The notes below the pieces were generated by a model. The model did no database searches. It was given only the letters and a program-made list of their open reading frames with translations, and was not told the DNA's origin. Positions 49,341 to 59,005 of a stretch of DNA of 64,000 bases are shown here, one piece after another; the first letter of the stretch is position 1, and every line of letters begins with the position of its first letter. The position numbers and the translations under genes are program-made. The stretch is from positions 60,259-124,258 of the forward strand of contig NZ_JAPONB010000010.1 of NCBI RefSeq assembly GCF_026676115.1, given 5' to 3'. Source of the DNA: Salinimicrobium sp. TH3. GTDB lineage: Bacteria > Bacteroidota > Bacteroidia > Flavobacteriales > Flavobacteriaceae.

Positions 49341-50330
49341 GTGAAAAAAATTCTTTACTTCTTTTCCATTTTTTTATTGCCTTTTACTTCGACCGCTCAG
49401 AATGATGTGGAACTTTTTGTAAATGACATGTTATTAATAGCAGATAATTTCGCTGAGCCGGCTGCCGAAGGTGCTAGTTATCTCTCGGGAGCCGGATGGT
49501 TCTCTTCTGCCAAGGATCTGGAATTATGGGAGCTGGAAGTATCTGTGCTGGGCAATGTTTTGTTTGTTCCCGAAAAAAAGAAAAGTACCGATATTACTAA
49601 TTCTGATTACAGAACCTTTGATATCCAAGGGGGGCAATCTGCAAATATTCCTACGGCGTTTGGTGGTTCAACAGATGTAGTTTTTGAAGGGGAGATTCTT
49701 GGGAATCAATTTGAATTCGATGCGATTGAGGGGGTCAATAAGAGTGTTCTCGCTCATCCTTTTTTTCAAGGCTCTGTAGGCCTTCCATACGGGACGGACC
49801 TGACTGTAAGATTTTTACCTAGTGTCAACATTGATGACGTGGCCTTTAGTACTTACGGTGTTGGTCTCAAACATAATTTTAATCAATATTTCTTCAATTC
49901 TCAGCCAAATGATTTCCAGTTCGCAGCCATGGTTGCGTATAGCAAATATGATGTGGATTATGAATTCGTGCCGCTGTTGGTCGAATATGAAATCCTTAAT
50001 GAGCAGAGAGTGGCTTTGGAAATGGATCAGATTGAAGTAGATGCTAATCTATTTCTTTTCCAGGTTCTCACTTCGAAGACATTTTTTGATTCTGGGTGGG
50101 AGATTTTTGGCGCACTTGGTGTCTCCAGTTCATCAATAGGTTATGTTGCCGGTGGGGGAGGAGATTTTTTGGGTCAGATGAATTCGGCTCTGGAAACCCT
50201 TGATGAAAATAATTTTGAGTTCAAAGGAGATGTTGGATTAAGTTATCAAATATCAAATTTCAAACTTAGTTCAATGATCAGTGCAGGGAAATTTTTCAAT
50301 GCAAATTTAGGTCTTCATGTAAGGATTTAA
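49341..50330 (+). CDS. DUF6588-like outer-membrane beta-barrel protein
   Basis: Predicted outer-membrane protein of unknown function. The 329 residues start with GTG (49341) and a signal peptide (1-19, ending TSTAQ), then alternating beta-strands rich in Gly, Phe and Tyr, ending with FFNANLGLHVRI, which resembles a terminal barrel strand. The family resemblance to DUF6588 is from overall pattern and is moderate. It sits alone between gyrB and mdh. Confidence 0.75.
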   Translation: MKKILYFFSIFLLPFTSTAQNDVELFVNDMLLIADNFAEPAAEGASYLSGAGWFSSAKDLELWELEVSVLGNVLFVPEKKKSTDITNSDYRTFDIQGGQSANIPTAFGGSTDVVFEGEILGNQFEFDAIEGVNKSVLAHPFFQGSVGLPYGTDLTVRFLPSVNIDDVAFSTYGVGLKHNFNQYFFNSQPNDFQFAAMVAYSKYDVDYEFVPLLVEYEILNEQRVALEMDQIEVDANLFLFQVLTSKTFFDSGWEIFGALGVSSSSIGYVAGGGGDFLGQMNSALETLDENNFEFKGDVGLSYQISNFKLSSMISAGKFFNANLGLHVRI

Positions 50331-50352
50331 AGTGCTGTTTTTGCCGTGGAAT

Positions 50353-50386
50353 TTGAAAGAAAACTCCTGTGAAATTCGTATTTTAG
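50353..50386 (+). promoter_or_regulatory. Probable mdh promoter
   Basis: TTG (50353-50355) and TATTTTAG (50379-50386), one mismatch from TAnnTTTG, are spaced 23 nt apart and lie 37 nt before the mdh ATG. Confidence 0.5.
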
Positions 50387-50423
50387 CAGCACTGTTAATC
50401 AAAATTAACCAAACTAATTTAAA

Positions 50424-51356
50424 ATGAAAGTTACTATAGTAGGTGCCGGAGCTGTTGGAGCCAGCTGTGCGGAATACATCGCCATTAAAAATTTTGCTTC
50501 AGAAGTGGTTCTGATTGATATTAAAGAGGACTATGCCGAAGGTAAGGCTATGGACCTCATGCAAACCTCTTCTCTTCTTGGATTCGATACTAAAATCACC
50601 GGAAGCACAAATGACTATTCAAAAACTGCAAATTCAGATATCGCTGTAATCACTAGTGGTGTGCCGCGTAAGCCAGGTATGACACGGGAAGAACTTATAG
50701 GTATTAATGCCGATATTGTAAAATCTGTATCTCAAAGTCTTCTTGGGCATTCTCCAAATGTTACTTTGATCGTAGTGAGTAACCCGATGGATACTATGAC
50801 TTACCTGGTGCATAAAACCACTAAGCTTCCAAAGAACAAAATTATAGGAATGGGTGGCGCTCTGGATAGTGCCCGGTTCAAATACAGAATTAGTGAAGCA
50901 CTTGGCTGTCCCGCATCAGATGTTGATGGGATGGTTATAGGAGGTCACAGTGACACCGGGATGGTGCCATTGACCAGACTTGCCACACGTAACTCTGTAC
51001 CTGTTTCCGAATTTCTTTCTAAGGAGCGTATAGAGCAGGTTTCAGAAGATACAAAGGTGGGTGGAGCTACGCTTACCAAAATGTTAGGAACCAGTGCCTG
51101 GTATGCACCTGGAGCCGCTGTTTCTTCTCTTGTGCAGGCAATTGCCTGCGACCAGAAAAAAATGTTTCCTTGTTCTGCCCTTTTAGAAGGGGAATACGGG
51201 CTTAACGATCTGTGTATTGGGGTGCCGGTGATTCTTGGGAAAAATGGAATTGAGAAAATTGTGGAGTTGGAACTTGATGATGCCGAAAAATCCAAATTAA
51301 AAGAGAGTTCAGAGGGAGTTTCAAAAACCAATGATCTTCTCGACCTGAAGAAATAA
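50424..51356 (+). CDS. mdh: Malate dehydrogenase
   Basis: NAD-dependent oxidation of malate to oxaloacetate in the TCA cycle. The 310 residues are of the LDH-like MalDH type: GxGxxG motif GAGAVGASC (7-15), the substrate-loop RKPGMTREEL with its arginines, the NPMDTM segment (about 119-124) and the catalytic His in GGHSDTGMVP (about 174). Single gene between a barrel protein and secDF. Confidence 0.97.
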   Translation: MKVTIVGAGAVGASCAEYIAIKNFASEVVLIDIKEDYAEGKAMDLMQTSSLLGFDTKITGSTNDYSKTANSDIAVITSGVPRKPGMTREELIGINADIVKSVSQSLLGHSPNVTLIVVSNPMDTMTYLVHKTTKLPKNKIIGMGGALDSARFKYRISEALGCPASDVDGMVIGGHSDTGMVPLTRLATRNSVPVSEFLSKERIEQVSEDTKVGGATLTKMLGTSAWYAPGAAVSSLVQAIACDQKKMFPCSALLEGEYGLNDLCIGVPVILGKNGIEKIVELELDDAEKSKLKESSEGVSKTNDLLDLKK

Positions 51357-51380
51357 TTTTTTACGAAGAATAACTTTAGA

Positions 51381-51490
51381 AGAAGCTTCTCGAAAGTGTC
51401 ATTTTTGAGTTGGATTTTTCCTGCCGGCAGAATCGCCGGCACCTTGGAGAAACCTCGATATGACAGTGCTTTAGAGAAGCTTCTTTTTTT
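51381..51490 (+). terminator. Long inverted repeat with terminal T run between mdh and secDF
   Basis: AGAAGCTTCTC.AAAG..TGTCAT (51381-51402) pairs with ATGACA...CTTT.GAGAAGCTTCT (51460-51483) with a 3-nt bulge, followed by seven T. A GCCGGC-N6-GCCGGC stem lies inside. The left arm contains GTCATTTTTGA. It may terminate mdh, but its length is unusual for a terminator and resembles dispersed palindromic repeats in Bacteroidota. Confidence 0.65.
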
Positions 51491-51523
51491 ACTTTTAATA
51501 GTTAATTTTTTCAAAAAATATAA

Positions 51524-51554
51524 TTGGGTTTTCTATCTTGAAAACTTATATTTG
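51524..51554 (+). promoter_or_regulatory. secDF promoter
   Basis: TTG (51524-51526) and TATATTTG (51547-51554) are 20 nt apart, a perfect Bacteroidota promoter, with a leader of about 30 nt before the ATG at 51590. Confidence 0.85.
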
Positions 51555-51589
51555 TCCGTTTTAAAAAAATGAACATAAATTAAAGAATA

Positions 51590-54577
51590 ATGCAGAACAA
51601 GGGAATAATCAAGGTATTCGCAATTTTGTTTGCCCTGGTATGTATTTACCAGTTGTCTTTCACATTTATTGCTGGCAATATTGAGGAAGATGCCGAAGAA
51701 TTTGCACAGCAGGAAATTCCGCAAAGTGTTGATAATTATATCACCGCCCGGGAAAGAGCAGAACAGAGATATCTTGATTCCATAGGGAATGAAGAGGTTT
51801 TTATGGGGATTACCTATAACACGGCCAAGGAAAAAGAGCTTAATAAAGGTCTTGATCTTAAAGGAGGGATCAATGTGATCCTTCAAATTTCTGTAAAGGA
51901 CATCCTTAGGGAGCTGGCGAACAACAGTAAAGATCCTGCCTTTAACCAGGCCTTGGTTAGAGCCGATGAGGCTCAAAAAACAAGTCAGGAAAACTACCTT
52001 GACCTCTTTTTCGATGCTTTTGAAGAAATTCCTGATGCCCGTCTTGCTTCTCCCGATGTTTTTGCCAACAGAAACCTTAGCGACGAGATCAATTTTGAAA
52101 TGACTAATGAGGAAGTAAAGCCTATCATTAGAAGAAAAATTGATGAATCCATAGTTTCAGCCTTCGAGGTTCTTAGAAAGCGTATTGATAAATTTGGAGT
52201 TACTCAACCTAACATTCAGCGTCTTGGGTCTTCAGGAAGAATTCTTGTAGAATTACCGGGAGCTAAAGAAATCGAGCGTGTACAGGACCTTTTACAGAGT
52301 ACAGCTCAATTGGAGTTCTGGCATGTTTATAAAAGCAATGAATTTCAAAACTTCTTTGTACAGGCCAACAACCTGCTTAAGCAGATGGAAGTTGAAGAAA
52401 CTGCCGAGACTACTGTAGATACTGCAGAGGCAGAGCAGGATGAGATCGATGCTTTATTAGAGTCGGCCAGTGATACAGCCCAGGTAGCTGAACAAAACAA
52501 TCCTTTATTTGATTTAATGGCTGCTCCCGGTTTCCAGGGAGGACCTGTTTTAGCAACATTTAATATTGCAGATACTTCCAAAGTGAGGGAGTATTTAAAT
52601 AATCCGCAGGTGCGAAACCTTCTTGAAGGTGAACAGCGTTATGCGAAATTCGTTTGGGGAATTGTAGATGAAGATGCTCAGGTTGCTCCATTGTATGCAC
52701 TAAAAGGAAACAGACAAAATGAGCCACCACTTTCAGGTAGTGTGATCACAGATGCGACTCAGGCTTACGATCAGGTAGGTAGGGTAGCGGTGACTATGCA
52801 AATGAACGGGAAAGGTGCAAAGGTCTGGGAAGAAATGACAGGTTTCGCATCTGAAAATCAAAGCCAGATCGCTATTGTTCTTGATAATGTGGTTTATTCT
52901 GCTCCAGGAGTTTCGACCGGACCAATTTCTGGCGGAAGAAGTGAGATCACAGGAGACTTCAGCATTACCGAAGGACAGGATTTAGCTAACGTTTTACGTG
53001 CAGGTAAATTACCGGCTTCAGCAGATATTGTGCAGAGTGAGATCGTTGGACCGTCACTTGGTCAGGAGGCTATTGACAGCGGTATCATGTCTTTCGCGAT
53101 TGCTTTGGTCCTGGTATTGCTTTGGATGATCTTCTACTATGGAAAGGCAGGTATTTTTGCAGATATCGCCCTCGTGGTGAATATACTTTACATCTTTGGG
53201 GTTCTTGCAGGACTCGGGGCGGTACTTACTTTACCCGGTATTGCCGGTATCGTTCTTACCATTGGTATATCTGTGGATGCGAACGTCCTTATCTTTGAGC
53301 GTATTCGGGAAGAATATGCAAAAGGCAAGGTGCAGAAAGATGCGATTAGAGATGGTTTCAACAACGCTCTTTCTTCAATTCTCGATGCAAACATCACCAC
53401 AGGTCTTACTGCATTGATCCTATTGGTTCTTGGAACCGGTCCTATTAAAGGATTTGCCACTACCTTATTGATTGGTATTGCAACTTCTCTTTTTACTGCG
53501 ATCTTTATCACAAGATTGTTTATTGACAGGTATGCTAAGAACCCGAATAAGAGCCTTGACTTTTCAACTTCGGTTACAAAAAATCTTTTCTCTGGCCTTA
53601 CTATTAAGTTTCTTGAAAAGAGAAAGACATTTTATATAGTTTCAGGGGTATTTATCCTTGTAAGTTTAGGATCATTGTTCACCCAAGGATTGAATCAGGG
53701 TGTTGATTTCGTAGGAGGTCGCAGCTACACAATTAGGTTTGACAAGTCTGTGAACCCAACTGAACTTCAGGATGAGCTGGTTACCGAATTTGGAAGTGCA
53801 AGTGCCAAGACTTTTGGAGCTGCCAACCAAATTAAGGTTACTACAAAATATAAGGTTGAAGAAGAAGGAAGCGAAGTAGATGAGGAGATCACTCAGAAAC
53901 TTTTTAGCGCAGTTAAAGCTTACCTTCCTGAAGGTACAACTTATGCTGACTTTACTGTAGGAGGAGGGGGCGAAAGAGAGATTGGAATCATGCAGTCTAT
54001 CAAAGTAGGTCCTTCTATTGCAGATGATATTAAACAAGCTTCGATATGGGCAGTATTAGGATCCCTGTTAGTGATCTTCCTTTACATCCTGTTGAGGTTT
54101 AGAAAATACCAATTTTCACTGGGAGCGGTAATTGCTGTTATTCATGACGTGTTGATCGTATTGGGAGTATTCTCTTTAACTTATAAGTTCATGCCATTTA
54201 ACATGGAGATTGATCAGGCGTTTATTGCTGCTATCCTAACAGTTGTTGGTTACTCGCTGAATGATACGGTGGTTATTTTTGACAGGATAAGGGAGTTTTT
54301 TAATGAGCATCCTTCCTGGACCAAGAAAGACGCCATTAATGCCGCGATCAACAGCACGGTGAGTCGTACAGTAAATACCTCTTTGACTACCCTTGTGGTT
54401 CTTCTTGCGATCTTCATCTTTGGAGGGGAAAGCATTAGAGGATTTATGTTTGCTCTTATTGTAGGGGTGATAGTAGGTACATATTCTTCTATCTTTATTG
54501 CAACTCCTATTACTTATGATACCTTCAATAAGGAGACTAAGAGAAGAAAACTAAAACAAAAAGAAACAGTGGCCTAG
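51590..54577 (+). CDS. secDF: Protein translocase SecDF, fused form
   Basis: Proton-driven accessory unit of the Sec system that pulls pre-proteins into the periplasm. The 995 residues fuse SecD (N-terminal TM, P1 domain, six-TM cluster with GIVLTIGISVDANVLIFERIREE at about 550-572) and SecF (from about 665; TM plus VVGYSLNDTVVIFDRIREFF at about 885). Both carry the conserved arginine/aspartate motifs. An acidic, Ala/Gln-rich insert at about 265-305 (EVEETAETTVDTAEAEQDEI) is not part of the conserved fold. Own promoter and terminator. Confidence 0.97.
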   Translation: MQNKGIIKVFAILFALVCIYQLSFTFIAGNIEEDAEEFAQQEIPQSVDNYITARERAEQRYLDSIGNEEVFMGITYNTAKEKELNKGLDLKGGINVILQISVKDILRELANNSKDPAFNQALVRADEAQKTSQENYLDLFFDAFEEIPDARLASPDVFANRNLSDEINFEMTNEEVKPIIRRKIDESIVSAFEVLRKRIDKFGVTQPNIQRLGSSGRILVELPGAKEIERVQDLLQSTAQLEFWHVYKSNEFQNFFVQANNLLKQMEVEETAETTVDTAEAEQDEIDALLESASDTAQVAEQNNPLFDLMAAPGFQGGPVLATFNIADTSKVREYLNNPQVRNLLEGEQRYAKFVWGIVDEDAQVAPLYALKGNRQNEPPLSGSVITDATQAYDQVGRVAVTMQMNGKGAKVWEEMTGFASENQSQIAIVLDNVVYSAPGVSTGPISGGRSEITGDFSITEGQDLANVLRAGKLPASADIVQSEIVGPSLGQEAIDSGIMSFAIALVLVLLWMIFYYGKAGIFADIALVVNILYIFGVLAGLGAVLTLPGIAGIVLTIGISVDANVLIFERIREEYAKGKVQKDAIRDGFNNALSSILDANITTGLTALILLVLGTGPIKGFATTLLIGIATSLFTAIFITRLFIDRYAKNPNKSLDFSTSVTKNLFSGLTIKFLEKRKTFYIVSGVFILVSLGSLFTQGLNQGVDFVGGRSYTIRFDKSVNPTELQDELVTEFGSASAKTFGAANQIKVTTKYKVEEEGSEVDEEITQKLFSAVKAYLPEGTTYADFTVGGGGEREIGIMQSIKVGPSIADDIKQASIWAVLGSLLVIFLYILLRFRKYQFSLGAVIAVIHDVLIVLGVFSLTYKFMPFNMEIDQAFIAAILTVVGYSLNDTVVIFDRIREFFNEHPSWTKKDAINAAINSTVSRTVNTSLTTLVVLLAIFIFGGESIRGFMFALIVGVIVGTYSSIFIATPITYDTFNKETKRRKLKQKETVA

Positions 54578-54602
54578 TCACAGGTTTCTTGAAAATAAGA
54601 AA

Positions 54603-54634
54603 AGAGCCTTCCCTTCGGGAGGCTCTATTTTTTT
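54603..54634 (+). terminator. Intrinsic terminator of secDF
   Basis: AGAGCC...TCCC / GGGA..GGCTCT stem with a short TTC loop, followed by T7. A second hairpin (TTACCTTT/AAAGGTAA, about 54634-54652) follows. Confidence 0.85.
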
Positions 54635-54635
54635 A

Positions 54636-55047
54636 CCTTTTTTGAAAGGTAAAGAGGGGTTTATAATCTTTACTACTCAGATAGAGACACGATGTTGTTC
54701 CGGTTTATCAACCTTGATGCGGTTATGTTTCTAGTGGTGCGTGAAAGGCTGGCAAAGTAATTCGGTTAATCCAGGTTTGGCAACTAAGGTCTCAAAAATG
54801 TTATTTCTGAAGGGGAATTTCTCTCTTGATTGAAACTGAAGCTCATCCATAATTCAGGAGAATACGAAAGTAAAAATATCAGAATAATAAAAAAGCTAAT
54901 CAAGAGTAATGCTGAAGCTATTTCAGGATCTTATGGATCGGAACTTCAGAAGGAATTAGAAATATAAACCCGGGAAGCATCAAAGAGAGGGAGTGCAAAA
55001 GTATATTTTGAACAGCTTAAAAATGTCAATTTAGAAGGCTTCTTCTG
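54636..55047. other. Convergent spacer with possible decayed reading frame
   Basis: About 400 nt without an intact gene. On the plus strand a TTG-started frame at 54830-54967 (45 codons, beginning MKLKLIHNSGEYESKN) is followed in the same frame, past a TAA, by REASKRGSAKVYFEQLKNVNLEG, suggesting a broken gene. A short ORF at 54692-54760 (MLFRFINLDAVMFLV...) lies upstream. Nothing is recognised. A degenerate copy of the TCAAAAATG palindrome is at 54792-54810. Confidence 0.3.
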
Positions 55048-55539
55048 CTATTCCCGGTTCAGAATTAGGCTATCGCCTACAGTCAGCTTCCATTGATCTG
55101 AAAGCCCTGCATTCACTTCCAGAACGTATTGTGCCGGTTCTTGAGAAGGAATAGTTTCCAGGCTTTTTGGTTTGGCGTTTTTTGAAATGCTCACAATCTT
55201 GTTTTCTGAATCTAAAAAGATAAGATCCAGAGGGATATTGGTGTTCTTCATGTAAAAACCACGCGGCTCTTCTTTCTCAAAAATAAACAGCATTCCCTGG
55301 TCTTGTTCCATGGAATTACGGTACATTAGCCCTGTTTCCCGTTGATAATCATCATCGGCTATTTCCAGTTGTATATGTTGGATAGTGTCTCCTGATGTCT
55401 TTACAAGATAAGCCTCGGCTTCCTGAGTGAAAGTAATTGGTTCTGAGATGGACTCTTGTACTGTTTCTGCCTTGTCCTTGCAACCCGTTGCCAGAATGCC
55501 TGCGAACAGGAGGCTCAAAAATGCGTTTTTCCGAATCAT
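55048..55539 (-). CDS. DUF192 family lipoprotein
   Basis: Function unknown. The product of 163 residues (start at MIRKNAFLSLLFAGILATGC) has a lipoprotein signal, then a DUF192 domain with RETGLMYRNSMEQDQGMLFIFEKEEPRGFYMKNTNIPLDLIFLD and the end GLSDQWKLTVGDSLIL. The frame is open to 55611 but the added residues precede the signal peptide. ATG overlaps the lgt stop (ATGA), so the two are translationally coupled: the enzyme that lipidates proteins with its own lipoprotein neighbour. Confidence 0.9.
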   Translation of the reverse strand: MIRKNAFLSLLFAGILATGCKDKAETVQESISEPITFTQEAEAYLVKTSGDTIQHIQLEIADDDYQRETGLMYRNSMEQDQGMLFIFEKEEPRGFYMKNTNIPLDLIFLDSENKIVSISKNAKPKSLETIPSQEPAQYVLEVNAGLSDQWKLTVGDSLILNRE

Positions 55540-56360
55540 TTTACCCGGGTTTTTGGTGAAGACCTGTACATGAAGTAAAAGCCGGCGAGAATAAATGGAA
55601 CACTTAACCATTGTCCGGTATTAAGCACCCAGTTCACCCTTTCACCTACTTGTGGTTCTTTTACGAATTCCACAAAGAATCGTACTGACCAAAGAAGAAC
55701 GAGAAACAAGCCGAAGATATAACCCAGTTTTTCTCTTTTCAAAGTTTTCCAGTAGGTAAGCCATAATATTATAAAGACGATCAAATAACAGGCTGCTTCG
55801 TATAACTGTGCCGGATGCCTTGCAAAATCTTCACCTATTTTAGTAAACACCACTCCAAAGTCGCTGTTGGTGGGTTTTCCAATAATTTCGGAATTCATGA
55901 AATTCCCTATTCTTACGAAGATTCCTCCGCAAGCCACAGGAATCACAATCCTGTCCAGGATCCATAGTACCGGCTTGTGCAGCACATTGCGGCAATAAAG
56001 GTACATTGCTGTGATGATTCCAATGGCAGCTCCATGACTCGCAAGTCCTCTAAAGCCCGTAAATTGAAATTCAGGTTCAAAACGTACCGGCAGGAATATC
56101 TCAAGAAGATGGTTTTGAAAGTAATCCCAATCATAAAAGATCACGTGTCCCAGCCTCGCACCAATGAGCGTGGCAAGAACAGTATAAATAAACAGGGAAT
56201 CCAGCTTTTCTATGGATACACCTTCCCTTTTATAAATGCTCTTCATGAGGTACCAGCCAATGGTAAAGGCCACAACAAACATTAAGCTGTAGTAATGTAT
56301 TACGAAAAAACCGAGATCTATACCTTCGGAAGGATTCCAGTAGATTTGATTGAAAAGCAT
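55536..56360 (-). CDS. lgt: Prolipoprotein diacylglyceryl transferase
   Basis: Inner-membrane enzyme that adds diacylglycerol from phosphatidylglycerol to lipobox cysteines. The 274 residues have seven membrane spans and the Lgt motifs: GARLGHVIFYDWDY (His about 73, Tyr about 76), GLASHGAAIG (about 108-117), RIGNFMNSEIIGKPT and RHPAQLYEA. 52 nt after yidD; four-base overlap with the DUF192 gene. Confidence 0.95.
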   Translation of the reverse strand: MLFNQIYWNPSEGIDLGFFVIHYYSLMFVVAFTIGWYLMKSIYKREGVSIEKLDSLFIYTVLATLIGARLGHVIFYDWDYFQNHLLEIFLPVRFEPEFQFTGFRGLASHGAAIGIITAMYLYCRNVLHKPVLWILDRIVIPVACGGIFVRIGNFMNSEIIGKPTNSDFGVVFTKIGEDFARHPAQLYEAACYLIVFIILWLTYWKTLKREKLGYIFGLFLVLLWSVRFFVEFVKEPQVGERVNWVLNTGQWLSVPFILAGFYFMYRSSPKTRVK

Positions 56361-56412
56361 GAAGAAATTTTATTATTGGTAGGTAAATATACGTATTTGG
56401 TGCCTTTTCCGA

Positions 56413-56655
56413 TTATTTTTCCTTCTGAAGTTTCTCCGGAACGGGGTCATAACCATGACCTCCCCAGGGATTGCAGCTGGCAATACGTTTTATTGAAAGC
56501 CAGCTCCCCTTAAAAGCTCCGTGTTTTTGAAGCGCTTCTACAGAGTATTGCGAACAGGTTGGAGTATAGCGGCAGGTTGCGGGAGTAAACGGCGAAATGA
56601 CCTTCTGGTAAAATCTTACCAGACCAATAAGCGGATATGAAAGCCACTTTTTCAA
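56413..56655 (-). CDS. yidD: Membrane protein insertion efficiency factor YidD
   Basis: Small membrane-associated protein linked to YidC. The 80 residues contain the YidD pattern [35 protein letters not shown] with three conserved cysteines at about 28, 34 and 61 ([16 protein letters not shown]). yidC/rnpA/rpmH are not adjacent; here it follows cysS by 10 nt. Confidence 0.93.
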   Translation of the reverse strand: MKKWLSYPLIGLVRFYQKVISPFTPATCRYTPTCSQYSVEALQKHGAFKGSWLSIKRIASCNPWGGHGYDPVPEKLQKEK

Positions 56656-56665
56656 AGGCTACTTT

Positions 56666-58153
56666 TTATTCAATAGTAAAACTGGTGCCGTCTTTACCGT
56701 CTTTCAGTTGTATTCCCATTCCAGCGAGTTCATCCCTTATTTTGTCACTGGTGGCAAAATCTTTATTCGCACGGGCCTCTGCTCTTAGCTTAATAAGCAA
56801 ATCTACAGTGCCGGAAAGTTTATTGCTAAAATCGTTATTTGCTGCTTCAGTTGTGTCTACTAAGCCAAGAACGTCAAAAATGAAATCGCTCATGGTCTTT
56901 TTTAACAGCTCAAGATCTTCAGCAGTTATTTTAGCTTTTCCTTCTTTAAGAATGTTGATCTGTTTTACGGCCTCGAAAAGTTGTGCTATTAGAATTGGAC
57001 TGTTAAAGTCGTCATTCATCGCATCATAACACTTCTGTCTCCATTCGGCAATATCTACATCAGATTTCTCTGAAGTCTGGAGATTTTCCAGGCTATGAAA
57101 AGCATCCATTAGGCGCTGGAAGCCTTTTTCACTTGCAACCAGTGCCTCATTGGAGAAATCGAGTATGCTTCTGTAATTAGCCTGCAGCATGAAAAACCGT
57201 GCTACAGTAGGGGCAAAACCTTTTTCAAGGTTAGGATTGTCCCCGGTAAAGATTTCATTTGGAAGAATATTGTTCCCTGTACTCTTGGCCATTTTCTTAC
57301 CGTTTAGAGTAAGCATATTGGCGTGCATCCAGTAATTAACCGGTGTTTTGCCTGTTGCTGCTTCCCCTTGAGCAATCTCGCATTCGTGGTGAGGGAACTT
57401 GAGGTCCATTCCACCACCGTGAATATCGAATTCTTCTCCAAGATATTTGGAGCTCATTACGGTACATTCCAGGTGCCAGCCGGGAAAACCATCACTCCAC
57501 GGGGAAGGCCAGCGCATAATATGCTGGGGTTCGGCTTTCTTCCAAAGTGCAAAATCCTGCGGATTTTTTTTATCGCTTTGTGCTGTCAATTCCCGTGTGT
57601 TGGGAATCATATCTTCAAGCTTTCTACCACTTAATTTTCCGTAATCGTGAGATTCGTTGAATTTTAATACATCAAAATAAACCGATCCATTGGCTTCGTA
57701 TGCGTAGCCCTTTTCCAGGATATCTTTGATGATTTCGATTTGTTCTACAATATGTCCTGTAGCCGTAGGTTCGATGCTGGGAGGAAGGTTGTTAAATTTT
57801 TGCAGGATATTGTGAAAATCAACTGTATAACGCTGCACTACTTCCATAGGCTCGATTTGCTCGAGACGTGCTTTTTTTGCAATGCGATCTTCCCCAGAGT
57901 CGGCATCATTTTCTAAATGACCCGCATCGGTAATATTTCGAACATACCGCACTTTATACCCCAGGTGTTTAAGGTATCTAAAGACAAGGTCAAAGGAGAT
58001 AAAAGTGCGACAGTTGCCAAGGTGAACATTGCTGTAAACCGTGGGGCCACATACGTACATGCCAATGGCACCTTCGTTAATGGGGGTGAAGACTTCTTTT
58101 TCTCCAGATAGTGAATTGTAGATCTTTAGTTCCTGCTGCTGGTAAAGTGCCAT
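56666..58153 (-). CDS. cysS: Cysteinyl-tRNA synthetase
   Basis: Class Ia synthetase charging tRNA-Cys. The 495 residues contain [24 protein letters not shown] with a HIGH-type site HLGN at about 41-44 and a zinc ligand Cys, the zinc-site segment [30 protein letters not shown], and the KMSKS equivalent KMAKSTGN near 269-276. Located 15 nt after folE. Confidence 0.97.
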   Translation of the reverse strand: MALYQQQELKIYNSLSGEKEVFTPINEGAIGMYVCGPTVYSNVHLGNCRTFISFDLVFRYLKHLGYKVRYVRNITDAGHLENDADSGEDRIAKKARLEQIEPMEVVQRYTVDFHNILQKFNNLPPSIEPTATGHIVEQIEIIKDILEKGYAYEANGSVYFDVLKFNESHDYGKLSGRKLEDMIPNTRELTAQSDKKNPQDFALWKKAEPQHIMRWPSPWSDGFPGWHLECTVMSSKYLGEEFDIHGGGMDLKFPHHECEIAQGEAATGKTPVNYWMHANMLTLNGKKMAKSTGNNILPNEIFTGDNPNLEKGFAPTVARFFMLQANYRSILDFSNEALVASEKGFQRLMDAFHSLENLQTSEKSDVDIAEWRQKCYDAMNDDFNSPILIAQLFEAVKQINILKEGKAKITAEDLELLKKTMSDFIFDVLGLVDTTEAANNDFSNKLSGTVDLLIKLRAEARANKDFATSDKIRDELAGMGIQLKDGKDGTSFTIE

Positions 58154-58168
58154 AGAATAGTGAAGAAT

Positions 58169-58846
58169 TTAAAATTCAGTTTCCAGATTGATGTAGTCTA
58201 AAAAGTCACGTCGGGCTTCGGGATCTTTGAATCGGCCACCGTACTCACTAGTGACGGTGCTACTTTCAATATCCCTTATTCCGCGGCTGTTTACGCAAAG
58301 ATGTTTTGCATCAATAACGCAGGCTACATCTTCTGTTCCCAGAACTTCCTGTAGTTCTTTAACTATTTGCATTGTTAATCTCTCCTGTACTTGTGGACGC
58401 TTCGCGTAATAATCAACTATGCGATTCATTTTTGAAAGCCCTACAACAGTTCCATTGGAGATATATCCAACGTGTGCTTTTCCAACAATTGGAAGCAGGT
58501 GATGTTCACAGGTAGAGTAGAGGGTAATGTTCTTTTCTACCAGCATCTCCCCGTACTTGTACTTATTTTGAAAAGTAGAGGCTTTTGGCTTTACCTGGGG
58601 ATGTAACCCGCCAAAGATTTCGTTGACAAACATTTTCGCAACTCTCTTAGGGGTTCCTTTAAGACTGTCATCGGTAAGGTCCAGACCTAAGGTCTCCAAG
58701 ATACTTTTTACGTCAACCTGGATGCGTTCAATCTTTTCTTCATCGCTTATATCAAATGCATCTTTGCGCATTGGCGTATCTGTGTTGGGGCTTACGAATG
58801 CATCTCCCATTTCATCAATAGCCTCGTCTATATTGTCTTTTTTCAT
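58169..58846 (-). CDS. folE: GTP cyclohydrolase I
   Basis: Zinc enzyme that makes dihydroneopterin triphosphate, the entry to folate and the precursor of queuosine via QueD. The 225 residues have an N-terminal acidic extension, the zinc site TCEHHLLPIVGKAHVGYI (Cys and two His about 114-117) and a second Cys in VACVIDAKHLCVNSRGI. The start at 58846 has a -7 box 45 nt upstream. First gene of folE-cysS-yidD-lgt-DUF192. Confidence 0.97.
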   Translation of the reverse strand: MKKDNIDEAIDEMGDAFVSPNTDTPMRKDAFDISDEEKIERIQVDVKSILETLGLDLTDDSLKGTPKRVAKMFVNEIFGGLHPQVKPKASTFQNKYKYGEMLVEKNITLYSTCEHHLLPIVGKAHVGYISNGTVVGLSKMNRIVDYYAKRPQVQERLTMQIVKELQEVLGTEDVACVIDAKHLCVNSRGIRDIESSTVTSEYGGRFKDPEARRDFLDYINLETEF

Positions 58847-58890
58847 AATACGTTATAAGGTACGGTCTAAACACTGTGTATTTAAGCTTG

Positions 58891-58898
58891 CAAAGATA
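58891..58898 (-). promoter_or_regulatory. -7 box of the folE operon
   Basis: On the minus strand TATCTTTG (plus-strand CAAAGATA) matches TAnnTTTG exactly. No clear TTG occurs at -33. Confidence 0.65.
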
Positions 58899-58960
58899 CA
58901 TATTTAAACCTTTTTCTGGTAATATGTAGCAGCAAGTTCGATTGCTAAAAGGTCCTGAAT

Positions 58961-58986
58961 TAAAAAAACAGCCCGAAGGCTGTTTT
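58961..58986 (-). terminator. Intrinsic terminator of the FadL-like operon
   Basis: AAAACAGCC (58965-58973) pairs with GGCTGTTTT (58978-58986) around CGAA; read on the minus strand it is followed by a T run (A run at 58962-58968). 20 nt after the FadL-like stop. Confidence 0.88.
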
Positions 58987-59005
58987 AGAATTTATATGTG
59001 AGATT

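Noticed and set aside
51533..51976. 147-codon minus-strand frame over the secDF start
   Set aside because: Runs through the secDF promoter and first 390 nt of a certain gene; no start signal and no family resemblance.
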